This document shows positions 11,560 to 21,240 of a stretch of 64,000 bases of DNA, in pieces. The DNA is from Brassica napus (lineage: Eukaryota; Streptophyta; Magnoliopsida; Brassicales; Brassicaceae). Within the stretch, counting starts at the first letter, position 1; each line of letters begins with the position of its first letter. The notes beneath the pieces are model-generated. The model was given only the letters and a program-made list of their open reading frames with translations. It did not search any database and was not told where the DNA came from. Location of the stretch: contig NC_063436.1 of the NCBI RefSeq assembly GCF_020379485.1, positions 23,372,423 to 23,436,422 of the forward strand, in the 5' to 3' direction. The translations under genes and the position numbers were made by a program.

Positions 11560-12654
11560 CTATAGGAACAGAATCAAAACAACCAACAGAGCATAACCGG
11601 TAACATTCCCCGACAAGAATCTCTCTGATACGCCGCCGTTTCGGAGAGAATCTTTCAGCTCCGCCAGTGAATCCAACCGTAACTCCGGATTCGGCCCATA
11701 TAGCCTGAGTACACCTGCCACGTCATCAACCGTAAGGTCAACCTTCTTGGTCCTTGGCGGGAGAATCGGATACATAACCGCTGACTCACGCGAGCTGTGT
11801 CCTAACCCCAGCAAGTGACCAATCTCGTGAGTCGCCACAGACTCCAAGTCAACTGCAACCTTTGATCCGAAGTCGTCGTTGACGACCCACGTCTCCGCCG
11901 CGTCGAAGTGGACCCGTCCGTTCTTCGGCGCGAAGGCGTGTGCTAAAGTCCCGAGGACTCCGTCAAACGGCTTCCCGTCACCGTGATCGCCGGCGAAAAA
12001 CCCGATCTTTAAATTCGCCGTCGTGTAATCATCGACCTCCTTGAAACTCACCGGAATCACGCTCGCCCACCGGCCGAACGCTCGTCGGAAAACCGTTTTG
12101 ACGTCGTCGGACGTCGGGTAATCGAGTTTGTGTGTTTCCGAGAAGGCGTACGTTAGCGTGTCGCGGTTCCACTTCGGCTTACCGCCGAAGTACGTGTAAC
12201 GCGCCGTCACGTGCATGCCGTTGTTGATCATGTGTGTATCGCTAACGCCACATCGCGGTGACGACATGAGGGTGACGGTACTCGTGTCGAGTCTCCCGGT
12301 TATCGGTAAACCGAGATTCTGTTGGTACAGAGAGATTGCTGATTCGAGACGGCCATCGAACACGTCGGAGAAGTTCTTTGAGCTACCACTACCGTCGTCT
12401 TTGACGTAGCCGAAACGGTGGAGGTATCTTTTGAGCTCGGATACGCCGCTGACGTGGCTGCCTAGTTGGACGTCTACAAGACGTGAGAAATCATGCCGCG
12501 TGGCGTTGCTGACTTTTATTGTTTGAGTTGCTTTTGTTGTATATTCATCTGGGAGGTTTCTGGCGGAGAGCCGGCGAGGGAAACAGAATAAGATAACGGA
12601 GATTATTAAGACAAAACAGAGAGCTCTGTTTCTATGGGTTAAATTCAGAGTCAT
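11560..12654 (-). CDS. Matrix metalloproteinase (matrixin, M10A), probable At1-MMP orthologue
   Basis: This single-exon gene encodes 364 residues, the usual size for plant MMPs, and has no breaks. Residues about 10-30 form a signal peptide. A peptidoglycan-binding-like propeptide follows, ending in the cysteine switch PRCGVSD (Cys135), which keeps the zymogen inactive. The catalytic zinc site is HEIGHLLGLGH (His276, Glu277, His280, His286) with the Met-turn methionine at 294 (VMYP). The last 16 residues are hydrophobic, as for a GPI-anchor signal, so the enzyme is probably tethered outside the plasma membrane. The family cleaves extracellular proteins; physiological substrates are poorly known. 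As I recall the order, the Arabidopsis counterpart is At4g16640, next to the orthologues of the following genes. Confidence 0.93.
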   Translation of the reverse strand: MTLNLTHRNRALCFVLIISVILFCFPRRLSARNLPDEYTTKATQTIKVSNATRHDFSRLVDVQLGSHVSGVSELKRYLHRFGYVKDDGSGSSKNFSDVFDGRLESAISLYQQNLGLPITGRLDTSTVTLMSSPRCGVSDTHMINNGMHVTARYTYFGGKPKWNRDTLTYAFSETHKLDYPTSDDVKTVFRRAFGRWASVIPVSFKEVDDYTTANLKIGFFAGDHGDGKPFDGVLGTLAHAFAPKNGRVHFDAAETWVVNDDFGSKVAVDLESVATHEIGHLLGLGHSSRESAVMYPILPPRTKKVDLTVDDVAGVLRLYGPNPELRLDSLAELKDSLRNGGVSERFLSGNVTGYALLVVLILFL

Positions 12655-12753
12655 GGCAAAAAAAGATTCTGAAAGTTCTGATTTTAAATAAGACGTTCCG
12701 TGGAGGTAGGATCGATCGAGAAGAAAAGTGAAACAGGGATAGAAAAAGTAGAA

Positions 12754-12763
12754 TATTTATATA
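12754..12763 (-). promoter_or_regulatory. TATA box of the metalloproteinase gene
   Basis: The minus strand reads TATATAAATA about 100 bases before the start codon, a good TATA box at a plausible distance. A W-box core, TTGACC on the minus strand at 12841-12846, lies further upstream; WRKY sites are common ahead of stress-induced protease genes, but one core motif is weak evidence. Confidence 0.5.
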
Positions 12764-13066
12764 GATTCTGACGTGAGGATTACCTTTAAACCCAAAATGA
12801 ATCTGGAAGTTGGACTATGACTTGGAAGTTGCTTCGGTTGGGTCAACTGAATCATGTCCGGTCTAGGAATACAATGTGAAGGTCCTTGTCCTAATAGAAC
12901 AATTTTTTTTGGGCACGAATCCTAATAGAACAACTAATAACCCATATAAATCCTGCCACAGATTAACTTTAATTAGATGGGCATGCATGCTTTTATTTAT
13001 GACAACCATATTGTATTTACCTATCATTCTTTCTTGTATCTAAAACGACTTATCTGGCGAGATTTA

Positions 13067-13168
13067 GAGCATAATTAACCATAAAGTCCATTAGGGTCTC
13101 TTAATGAATATTTAAATAATAAAGTTAAGCTAAAAAATTTTGTTAAGAGACAATTAGTTTTAGTGCTC
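13067..13168. mobile_element. Fold-back MITE fragment
   Basis: The sequence begins GAGCATAATTAACC... and ends ...TAGTGCTC. The halves are imperfect inverted copies of each other ('gtctcttaa' facing 'ttaagagac'). A similar GAGCAT start is seen at the fold-back element near 57737. No clear target duplication was found. Confidence 0.4.
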
Positions 13169-13264
13169 CATGCAAGAACTCTCCTAAAGATTTTTAAATA
13201 AAAAAGTCAAAGATTCTGAAATCAAATCTACAATTTAGCAAGAAAATTTAGGAGTCATGAGCAT

Positions 13265-13930
13265 ACAATATAGATGATCCGTCAAGCTCCCAATTGCCAT
13301 ATATTTGTAGATAAGGAACCTGGAAACTCTCAGGTTTGATGAGCAGAGGAGAAAGAAAGGAAGCAAAAGTGTAATAATAGTTCACCTCTCGTTCTTCTTA
13401 GCAGAAAAGCCTTTCAAAGCAACTAGATGGCGGTGATGCAGCCTGGCGGGAACCTCTATCTCTCTGCAAAACTCATATTCTGTTGTAAAGAAATAACAAA
13501 CTCAGTCTTTCAATGAATTCTCCATGTAAATTAAGAAATAACAAAATTCACCTGAATCATTATCCGCAACCATTGACTTCTCAAGTTTCCCTTTCGCTTA
13601 AAAAACAAAGTAGTTGACTTTAGTCACACAGTCTCAAAACATTCCATGATCATCATCACTGAGTTCTCAAACAAACAAAAAGCATAATCAAGAAGATGAT
13701 TGATTGATTGATAGTGCCAAGTTGATGAAATGATCACATTCCTCATCTGTAAGAAGTCCCTTGTACAAAAACACCCTGCAGAAGACATCACATACTTAGA
13801 TCTTCAAAACAATCAAACCGCAAAGTTCTTTCTTTTTTAGTAGCAAAAGCGACAAACAGACGAACCTAGGAGTCCAAGAGAGCTGAGTGACACAACTTGG
13901 ATCAATAAACAAGAATGTTGGTAGCTTCAT
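13265..13930 (-). pseudogene. Chimera of prolyl 4-hydroxylase exons and receptor-like kinase exons
   Basis: Five exon-like blocks are read on the minus strand. 13866-13930 starts with ATG and encodes 'DPSCVTQLSWTPR'. 13714-13775 encodes 'VFLYKGLLTDEECDHFINLA'. 13552-13596 encodes 'KLEKSMVADNDSG'. These match the N-terminal catalytic region of plant prolyl 4-hydroxylases. The next block, 13386-13479, encodes 'CREIEVPARLHHRHLVALKG', and the fifth, 13265-13319, encodes 'FLIYKYMAIGSLTDHL'; both are kinase-domain blocks of a receptor-like kinase. The P4H block 3 donor (GTGAAT) and the kinase acceptor (CAACAG) join in frame. The donor of exon 2 reads TA instead of GT, and no catalytic His/Asp or kinase active-site part is present, so function is unlikely. 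This looks like exon shuffling by a transposon, but no flanking element ends were identified. Confidence 0.7.
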
Positions 13931-14698
13931 ATTGATACAACATTTTAATAAACATTTTAACCCTTCTTCCAACTCATAACAATAATCATCATTAGTATCT
14001 ATAACAATAATACTTAAGAAATAGAAACAAACAATAGTAACTAGTCAAGGAATATCATATTTTTTATTTGAAAAACTTAGTCAAATTTAGTAAAACTAAA
14101 GGAGAGAACATATTTTGTAAATATGAGTTTTACATATCTTGAAGTTACTTATCACTCTTAAAAATTCAAGTTATTCAAAAACTAGCGTAGAAGACTTAAA
14201 AACTAGCGGAGAAGACTTCCATGAAAGTCTTCTCGGATCAGTTAGAAACTTTAATTAACGTGAATGTTGGTAACCTCATAAATATCACCAATTAAGTTAT
14301 AAATTTCATTCAGTAGCCCAAATATTCATTAATAAACATGAATTAATAAGGAAATGTTAAAAAGTCTTTATAGTTTTAGAGAAAATGCAAGTTTATTAAA
14401 CATTGACGCAAACGACATCCACAGAGGTCTTTCGCCACAACAATCTGAATTTGGTGTAAGCATTACATCTATCCCTACAATCATAGACACTTCAAAATTT
14501 GAACAATATATGTACTGTGCTATATCGTTTCTCACATTTTCTATTCTATAGACTCATGTAGAATGGAAATGTAAGTTACTTGGGGGTTTAGTTTATGAAA
14601 AATTGGGGTTGACATTGGATTAAGATTTATATTTTCATATATGATTTAGTGAAGCTCCGATGAGATGTCACGTGCCCCATGTATCCCTTTATCTTCCT
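13931..14698. other. Intergenic; short hairpin at about 14212-14237
   Basis: No supported gene. The sequence GAGAAGACTT...AAGTCTTCTC around 14212-14237 forms a short hairpin of a type often seen in Brassica repeats. A 65-codon open frame at 14354-14551 has no recognisable family and is not called. Confidence 0.4.
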
Positions 14699-15451
14699 TC
14701 ACCAAAAGCACACTAACACAGATGAGGAGTGGACCACATTGGAAGCTGCTCCAATGTTCATCTCCAATATGGACAACAACTCATCTCCACTCCTAGAGAT
14801 TAAGATGTGGTCATGGCGTGCAGCAACCAACAGAAGCCTCAAAGCAGCTGCTTTCATAATTGGTACACGATCTATGTTTGCTAACATCAAGATTGGTTTG
14901 GAGATGTGATTTGTTGCAAAAGAGTAAACATCAAGGGCTTGATCCATCTCAGCCAAAACACATGACAACCTAATTCCACCTTCTTTCTTTCTCCATCCCC
15001 TTGATGACCAATTCTCCCAATGAGGTTTCTTGGCAACCAATTTGCAAACCTCAGTTTTGAATAGCTCTATAACCCTTGGACTTCCTTTGGAGATCAAGAT
15101 TCTGAAGAGTTGAAGCACCACTCTCCTTCTGCTCTTAGGGTGAGAGGAGTCTTCCATGTCTTGAGTGATGAACTTCCTAAAATCCTTCCAAAACAAGGTC
15201 TTCTCTTCAGCTGTTACTTGGATGTTTTCAACAACCACATCCTTGATCACCTTCCTCACAGTCCCTTTCTCTTCAAGCACCTTGCAGCAGTCATCCTTTT
15301 CAAGCACCATCATCATGAAGAACATGTGACTTGTTGGAATTCTCCATTTGATGGAAAGCTCCAAGAGACTCCTAAAACTCTTCTTTAGATCTTCAGATTC
15401 TCTTCCCTCCAACTGCAGCTGAGGAAAAAACATGTCGTGGAAGGTCTGTCT
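14699..15451 (-). CDS. Unrecognised protein, probable terminal exon
   Basis: A long open frame of about 250 codons ends at the TCA at 14699-14701 (minus-strand TGA). A good acceptor (minus: TTGTGTTTTACAG) just before 15451 suggests it is the last exon of a larger gene, but I could not find an earlier exon. The product is helix-rich and leucine/lysine-rich, e.g. 'KKSFRSLLELSIKW', 'VLQLFRILISKGSPRVIEL', 'KPILMLANIDRVP' and 'MKAAALRLLLVAARHD', suggesting an alpha-solenoid or similar all-helical fold. There are no catalytic motifs, signal peptide or membrane segment. Codon use looks like a real gene, and the frame has no internal breaks. It may be an intact lineage-specific gene or a fragment. 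Confidence 0.5.
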   Translation of the reverse strand, partial: RQTFHDMFFPQLQLEGRESEDLKKSFRSLLELSIKWRIPTSHMFFMMMVLEKDDCCKVLEEKGTVRKVIKDVVVENIQVTAEEKTLFWKDFRKFITQDMEDSSHPKSRRRVVLQLFRILISKGSPRVIELFKTEVCKLVAKKPHWENWSSRGWRKKEGGIRLSCVLAEMDQALDVYSFATNHISKPILMLANIDRVPIMKAAALRLLLVAARHDHILISRSGDELLSILEMNIGAASNVVHSSSVLVCFW

Positions 15452-15460
15452 GTAAAACAC

Positions 15461-16449
15461 AAATCAAAATTTAAGATTAGACACCGAGAAAAATTTATGT
15501 TGTTTCAATAACAAAGACAAGCACACACAATTCTGTTTCAATCTCAAGACAAAACACACAACTCAGTTTCAATCACAACACAAACACACAATTCAGTATC
15601 AATCACAACACAAACACACAATTATGTTCTCATATTAAACTAAATGTTAATGATCCATTGACTTTTTTATCAACCATAAATGCTGTGCACTTTTTAATTT
15701 TCAAATATATTTTTTTCAATTTCCACCTATCCATATTTCTTCATCTTATTCTCCATCTCTACGCGAGTTCAAGTTTCTGTAAAAAATCCATCTATATTTT
15801 TTTTCTTTTCATGCACACAAATAGTCTTTTATTCATTCGTTATATCAAATCTACTAACACATCTAACTAAATCAAAGCAAACTAACAGGATAACTATCTT
15901 CAATTTACAAATCAATGAAAAAACAAGGGTCCACCTAGATTTAAATATATAAACCGGGTTTTTCAATAAAACCGGGTCACCGGTTCTTACGGGTTTTGGG
16001 CGGTTTTACTGGTTCAACTCAAATCCGGTTTTTGAACTAACCCGGACTCGGCTAAATGAAGGAGTCACGGTTGGACCGGTCCGGTTTGGTTTTCAAAACC
16101 TTGCAGGCGAGTCTTGTCGAAAAGGACAGAGTTGTTTGAGTTGAAAGTAAATCCGGTTTGATTAGAGAGGGAAGAGGTTTCTGAGTCAGCTCGTCGTCAT
16201 GAGACACTCACTCGCCTTTTTTTCTGAATTTGAAATTGAACCAAACGGAGCACAATAAAAATCCGGTTCAGTCTTAAACCGTTTGAAAGGTTTATTCAGA
16301 TTTCTCGGTTTGAAATTCAAATCAGTTTTGATAATCATTTAGAGGGTTATCGATGATTTTTTTGGATTCAAGTTTCTGTCATGTATGTGGTATGAACCAT
16401 AAAGTTGTATCAAGATATTAGAGGGATGATATATTATCAAAATTTATTA
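15461..16449. other. Intergenic with repeated 'cacacaattcagtttcaatc' units
   Basis: 15515-15625 holds several near-copies of a short unit built on 'caatcacaacacaaacacaca'. 15950-16110 is rich in ACCGG/CCGGTT motifs, resembling the subterminal arrays of hAT-type MITEs, but no termini were found. No gene. Confidence 0.45.
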
Positions 16450-16453
16450 AAAG

Positions 16454-16455
<2 letters not shown>

Positions 16456-16496
<41 letters not shown>
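16456..16496. repeat. (AT)n microsatellite
   Basis: This is an uninterrupted TA dinucleotide run of about 20 units. Confidence 0.95.
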
Positions 16497-16497
<1 letters not shown>

Positions 16498-16649
16498 CTC
16501 ACATAAATTTTTAAACAAGATAGTACTTATTTCAGGCTGATTCAATAAAAAAAAGTATTTCAATTTGAAAGACTTTTAGTTGCAAAGCTGAGCTTGTAAT
16601 AATTGGCAAAACTAAAAAAAAAGAAAAGAAGAAGAATAAATTTGAGTAA

Positions 16650-17945
16650 TTAATGGGCCGAGTGAACAGAAAACTTGAGGAGAGTAGCATCGACCATCAA
16701 TTTCAACAAGCGTACAGCATCATCAACTCTGCCAGCCTTGGCATATCCATTGATCAAGGATCTAAAGGTAGGAACATCAGGAGATAGATATTCAGGGGCG
16801 GAGCAGATTTCATCAAACAAATCTTGTGCTTGGGACATCATGCCATGCTCGCAAAACAGTGCTATGATGGTAGCGTAACACCGAGAGGACCTAGTAAACT
16901 CGGGCCGCTTGAAAGTATGGAGGGCCTGCTTGAAAAGCCTCAACTTGAAACAAGCATTGACCACTGTACCAAAGGTGTCTCGGTTATAGGTCAGTGAGTT
17001 GTTGGTCAGCATAGCGTTGAACAGATCCCAAGCCTCTGTTTCCTTACCGTTGTCAAACAAAATCTCCAAAAGGGTATTCACAGTCGATGCACACACGTTC
17101 CTGCTGATAAGAGACCTGTAAACCTCCATAGCTTTCGCGTCCTCGCCTTGCTTGAACCAGTAATCCACAAATGTGGCCTCCACCACCGCTCTGCCCATGT
17201 GACCACCTGACATGGTGGTCTTGTTTAGCAATACATAATAAATGATTAGCCATGTCGTGTTCTCCAAGGTCCAAGAATCCACGGATGATATAGCTGTATG
17301 CAATTGAATCCCAGAGATTTCTAGAATATAAAAAGATGATAGCTTCATAGATCCTCCCTGTGTCGACCAAGCCTTTGGTCAACAACCTGCGTGTGTCCAT
17401 ATTTGGAAGAACAGTGATTGTTGTCCGAATGTAAAGGTTGAGTGCTTCCTCTACTCGATTATCAATCACAAAAGGCTTTGACAATGTGGTTGAAAGTGGC
17501 GATGTCCGGGAAGAAATCCTTATGTTCATTGAAAAAGTGATGGAACAGAGCAATTGCGTCGTCGTACCTTTTGGCTTTGCACATGGAGCTGATGATATCG
17601 TTGCACATCATGACCTTTGTATCCCATCCATGATAACTCTCTTCACATACAGCGAGGCGCGAGATCTGCGCTGCCTTGTCCAGTTCAGAGAGCTCGATCA
17701 ATGAACGTACTCTGAAATCGTAGAGAAATCTGACGTTTATCACGGTTGAGAGATGTTTGGATCAAGTTTCTCTGTGAGTAAAGATGGATCTCTTCCTAGT
17801 GGGAAACGCAACAACCTCACCGATATCCCTTTTTGCTTTGCCAAGTTGTGGAGGACGAAAGACAGCCTCGCATATGCGGACATGGCGGCTGATGAAAAAA
17901 GACACCGTGTGGAATAAGGTTTTAAAAGCTCTCTTTTATTCATAA
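16650..17945 (-). pseudogene. Pentatricopeptide-repeat (PPR) protein, frameshifted
   Basis: The minus strand encodes PPR-like helical repeats spread over at least four reading frames. The pieces run from an N-terminal block beginning 'MNKRELLKPYSTRCLF' (17943), through 'MCNDIISSMCKAKRYDDAIA' and 'VEEALNLYIRTTITVLPNMD', to 'TFRSLINGYAKAGRVDDAVR' near the end (stop at 16650). The spacing of about 35 residues and the Y..LI.G.CK.G...A pattern identify the P-class PPR family, which binds organellar RNA. Breaks occur near 17740, 17690, 17465 and 17215. Because conserved residues continue across each break, these are small indels in one ancestral gene. It resembles the small mitochondrial PPR group of Arabidopsis. 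Sequencing error could explain some breaks, but four in 1.3 kb argues for decay. Confidence 0.75.
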
Positions 17946-18130
17946 TCTATATGTGTAACATTATTTTATCTAATTCTGAAAACGGGAAACAATATATTTT
18001 CTTGCCATTCTTTTGTTCAGAAATATACATTCTTAGTATTTTTTTTTTTTTAGGAGCCCTGGAAACTATATATGCATTACGGGCCTAATTAAGGCAAATG
18101 CCTTTTTCTTTGCACCATAAACGCGACTTT

Positions 18131-18760
18131 GAGGGTATGACTGGTTTTCCCGGTACCACCCGCAAACACAGCTTTTGCGGTTGGTAGCGGTTGCTGGCGT
18201 TTTGCAACAATCGCTCAAACCGCTCTAAATCGCTCCAAATCACTCCAAATCGCTCTGAACCTCATAAATTCAAAAGCTGGTTCCAGCTAGCGTTTGCGGT
18301 TGCGGGCGTTTGCAGGAAGATAAAAAAAATTATTTTTTTTCCAAAACAATATAAATACAAAAATAAAAAAATTCAATAAAAAAATTAAATTGAAATTATA
18401 AAAATGCTAAAATATATCAATTATATTTTAATTAATATTATAAAACTGTAAAATAAAAATATTTTCTATATCTTTTAAAAATTTAAACTATAACTTTCTA
18501 AATATAAATTTTATATTTATTATAATATTATTATTTTTGATATTTTTATAATTGTATAAAATGTAAATATTGTTAATTTATTATTTAACCGCTGATGTAT
18601 TTGGTAGTTAACCAGTCATAAGTATCCCGCAAACGCACCAATTTCTAACCGCAGAACCAGTAGTACAAATCTCTTAAAACCGCTAAAAACCGCAACCACC
18701 CGCATCCGCAAACTCCCGCAACCGCAACCGCAACCGCTGCGGTTGAACCAGTCAGGCCCT
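18131..18760. mobile_element. TIR element, hAT-like, with GCGGTT-rich ends
   Basis: The left end GAGGGTATGACTGGTTTT is mirrored by the right end AACCAGTCAGGCCCT (inverted complement AGGGCCTGACTGGTT). Both subterminal regions are full of GCGGTT/CCGCAA repeats in opposite orientation. The core is plain AT-rich DNA with no transposase. I could not find a convincing target duplication, so the superfamily assignment is tentative. Confidence 0.6.
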
Positions 18761-19059
18761 GAGGAGGTTGAACCAAATGGAAAAACATTTTTTAGCGATT
18801 ATATCTTCAGTTTCCATGTCATTTTCTGTAGATCAGTCCTGATTCCTATCGTATTGAACGTTCGTTATCCACAACATACCTTTTCGACCTTGTTTTAAAG
18901 CATATCACCAACTACTTACAAGTAAATATGTAATTTTTTAAAAAGTAGTAATATTTATATTAATTCATCCATAATCTGAAAAGGTTTAATGGATTACAGC
19001 AAATGAATCGAGTGAAAAACTGGAATTAACTGATCATAATTACCGATTAACCCACTTTA

Positions 19060-19400
19060 AAAAAAAAAAACCCTACAACAAAAGACAGAGGACACGACCA
19101 TTCCAAGCAGGCGCCACCACCTCTCATCTCCTGACCACCAGCAACAGCGGTACAGGCACTCCTCAAATTTCTCCCGCTCAAGCAACACCATCTCGACAGC
19201 AACTCTTTAAGACATCGGGGAGCACGACCTGTATAAATCATCCAGCGATACGCCGAGGTTGTTGAGGTGCTGAGATAAGCAACCACAACTGACACGCTGG
19301 GAGTCTGGGACCGTATGTGTAAAATCTCATTTCCTAGCCAATAATAACCACCCAAAGAAGAGAGCCGGGAAATGTCTCGAGTGTTGAACAACAAAAAATA
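19060..19400. other. GC-richer island of unknown origin
   Basis: About 340 bases stand out in composition from the AT-rich surroundings. One edge is a run of A/T (19059-19070), as left by retroposed sequence. The minus strand is open for 120 codons, but the conceptual protein has no recognisable domain. It could be a retroposon fragment or exon relic. I make no functional call. Confidence 0.3.
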
Positions 19401-20190
19401 AGTAAACATGAAAATTGGTTATAATATCTTCTTTCTTGTAATAAGTGGGATCACCACAACTCTGTAAAACTTGAAAATTGGTTATAATATCTTAACATTT
19501 TAACCAAAAAAAAAAAAAAACAAAAAATAAGTAGAGACTACATAAACATGCGCTGTTCCTTTGATCCTACATATATGGTATGATACAAACTATATCAAAG
19601 CCTAAAATACATTTTTCTAGGAAAATAACCTATAAATTACATATTATTAAGATATCTTGAACTCTTAATCACTGCGTTACGAGAAATAACATTGTGTGTA
19701 GTATTTTCTGTGTTATTTTTATGACAAAGCTATGTTTTTTTCCCTATCCTTAGACAAAAATATAATTTTATGTTTAATTAAATCAAATTTATATTAAAAT
19801 ATTGATACAAAAAAAGAAAATTTACAAAAATATGACACCTAGTATTTTTTCTATTGATTTAAATATGATTAAATTTAAATAATAGTATTATTAACAATAT
19901 TATCTAATTTATTTTTCTATTGATTTAAATATGATTAAATTTATAAATAAAAATGGTTTTTTTTTTTGAAAATATATAAAATTAAATATTTCATTAATTT
20001 ATGTGCATAAACCTAAAACGAAAAATTAAAACAAAACGTAAAGGAATAATATTTTCAAACATTTATATCTTAGGAATAGAGAAAGAAGTATGAGTTAATT
20101 TTTTCTATAGAATATCTTAATTGGATCTTTTGAGTAAGCTAATCATAGGAGTTGAGCTGTAGTTCATTAAAAAAGAAAACCCAGAAGCCT

Positions 20191-20296
20191 TTACATGGAA
20201 ACGGAAGCGGGTACGTGGAAGCGGAAGCGTAAGGAAGCGCAGAAGCGAGATTTTTTAAAATATTAGGAAGCGGGTACGTGTTGGAAGCGTATATCC

Positions 20297-20337
<41 letters not shown>

Positions 20338-20863
20338 AAAATTTTAAAAAATTAGCACTAAAAATTATATGATTTAAATTAAAAATAAAACATTTATTCA
20401 TTTATAATAATTTTGAAATGATTTTATATTAAAACTGTAAAAATACACATAAATTATGTTTACAAAAAATATTATATTAATTATTTTTAATACTTCATAA
20501 ATAATTGACACAATATGTTTCAATATGTGCTATATCTTTAATAAAAAATCTCAATGCATAAAGATAATTTATAGTATTATTTTTGATATATGCATATTTA
20601 TAACTCAATATTCATTACTATTAATTTTATTTTATTTTATAGATTAAAACCATGGTTTTAAATTTTATTGATATACATTGTATTTTTTTTTAAAACGGAA
20701 GCGAGATTCCAAAACGGAATCATAAGCTTCCAACAGGTTTTTAAAGAGAATATTTTAGAAACGTTTTGGAAGTGAGATTCCGCAAGCTTCCACAAGATTC
20801 CGATTCCGATTCCGGTTCCGAAGCGGGAAGCGAACGTCCGATGAAGCTTCCGTGCAACGTAGA
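20191..20863. mobile_element. TIR-like repeat with GGAAGCG motifs
   Basis: Multiple GGAAGCG(GG) copies at 20195-20290 face GCTTCC/GATTCC copies at 20695-20860. The outer parts (TTACATGGAAAC... and ...GCTTCCGTGCAAC) are imperfect inverted complements, and an (AT)n run (20298-20333) lies between them. The layout is that of a MITE, but no target duplication was found and the edges are approximate. Confidence 0.45.
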
Positions 20864-21240
20864 AAGCAAGTCTTACTCAGTGCTAAATGGCGTAGAATCC
20901 GGTTTAATCTTCAATGGTTGAAACTAATTCCGGGTTTGATTTTTATTCGGTTATCGTGATTTGTGTACTTAATTATTTTAATTAATCCAGGTGAATAATT
21001 AGCCAAATAAAAAACAGAACAAAAAGGCTACGCCTGTACTGTCTCTTCTCCGTCTGTCTGTCTTCACCATTTCGTAAATTCTCAAACTTTACAAACAGAG
21101 AGAGATCCTTACATATACTTCGCTACCTTTCTGAAAACCCAAATCCTCCGATCTCCGATCAGGATCATCTTTTTTTCCAGTGGCTCCCCGAGTCTTCTTG
21201 GTTTCGGGGGGAGAAGATGGCATTTCCGTAAAAACCAGTG
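20864..21240 (+). promoter_or_regulatory. Promoter and 5' UTR region of the O-fucosyltransferase gene
   Basis: From about 21040 the sequence becomes CT-rich ('gtctcttctccgtctgtctg'), typical of plant 5' UTRs, and leads to the start codon at 21241. No clear TATA box was seen. Confidence 0.4.

Noticed and set aside
11560..12654. Plus-strand open frame at 12215-12409 within the metalloproteinase gene
   Set aside because: It is an antisense shadow of the conserved metalloproteinase coding sequence.
15110..15388. 92-codon plus-strand frame
   Set aside because: It is antisense to the long minus-strand frame at 14699-15451, which has the splice acceptor and better codon pattern.
18191..18379. 62-codon frame rich in Asn-Arg-Ser repeats
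   Set aside because: It is produced by the repeated CAAATCGCTC units in the end of a TIR element.
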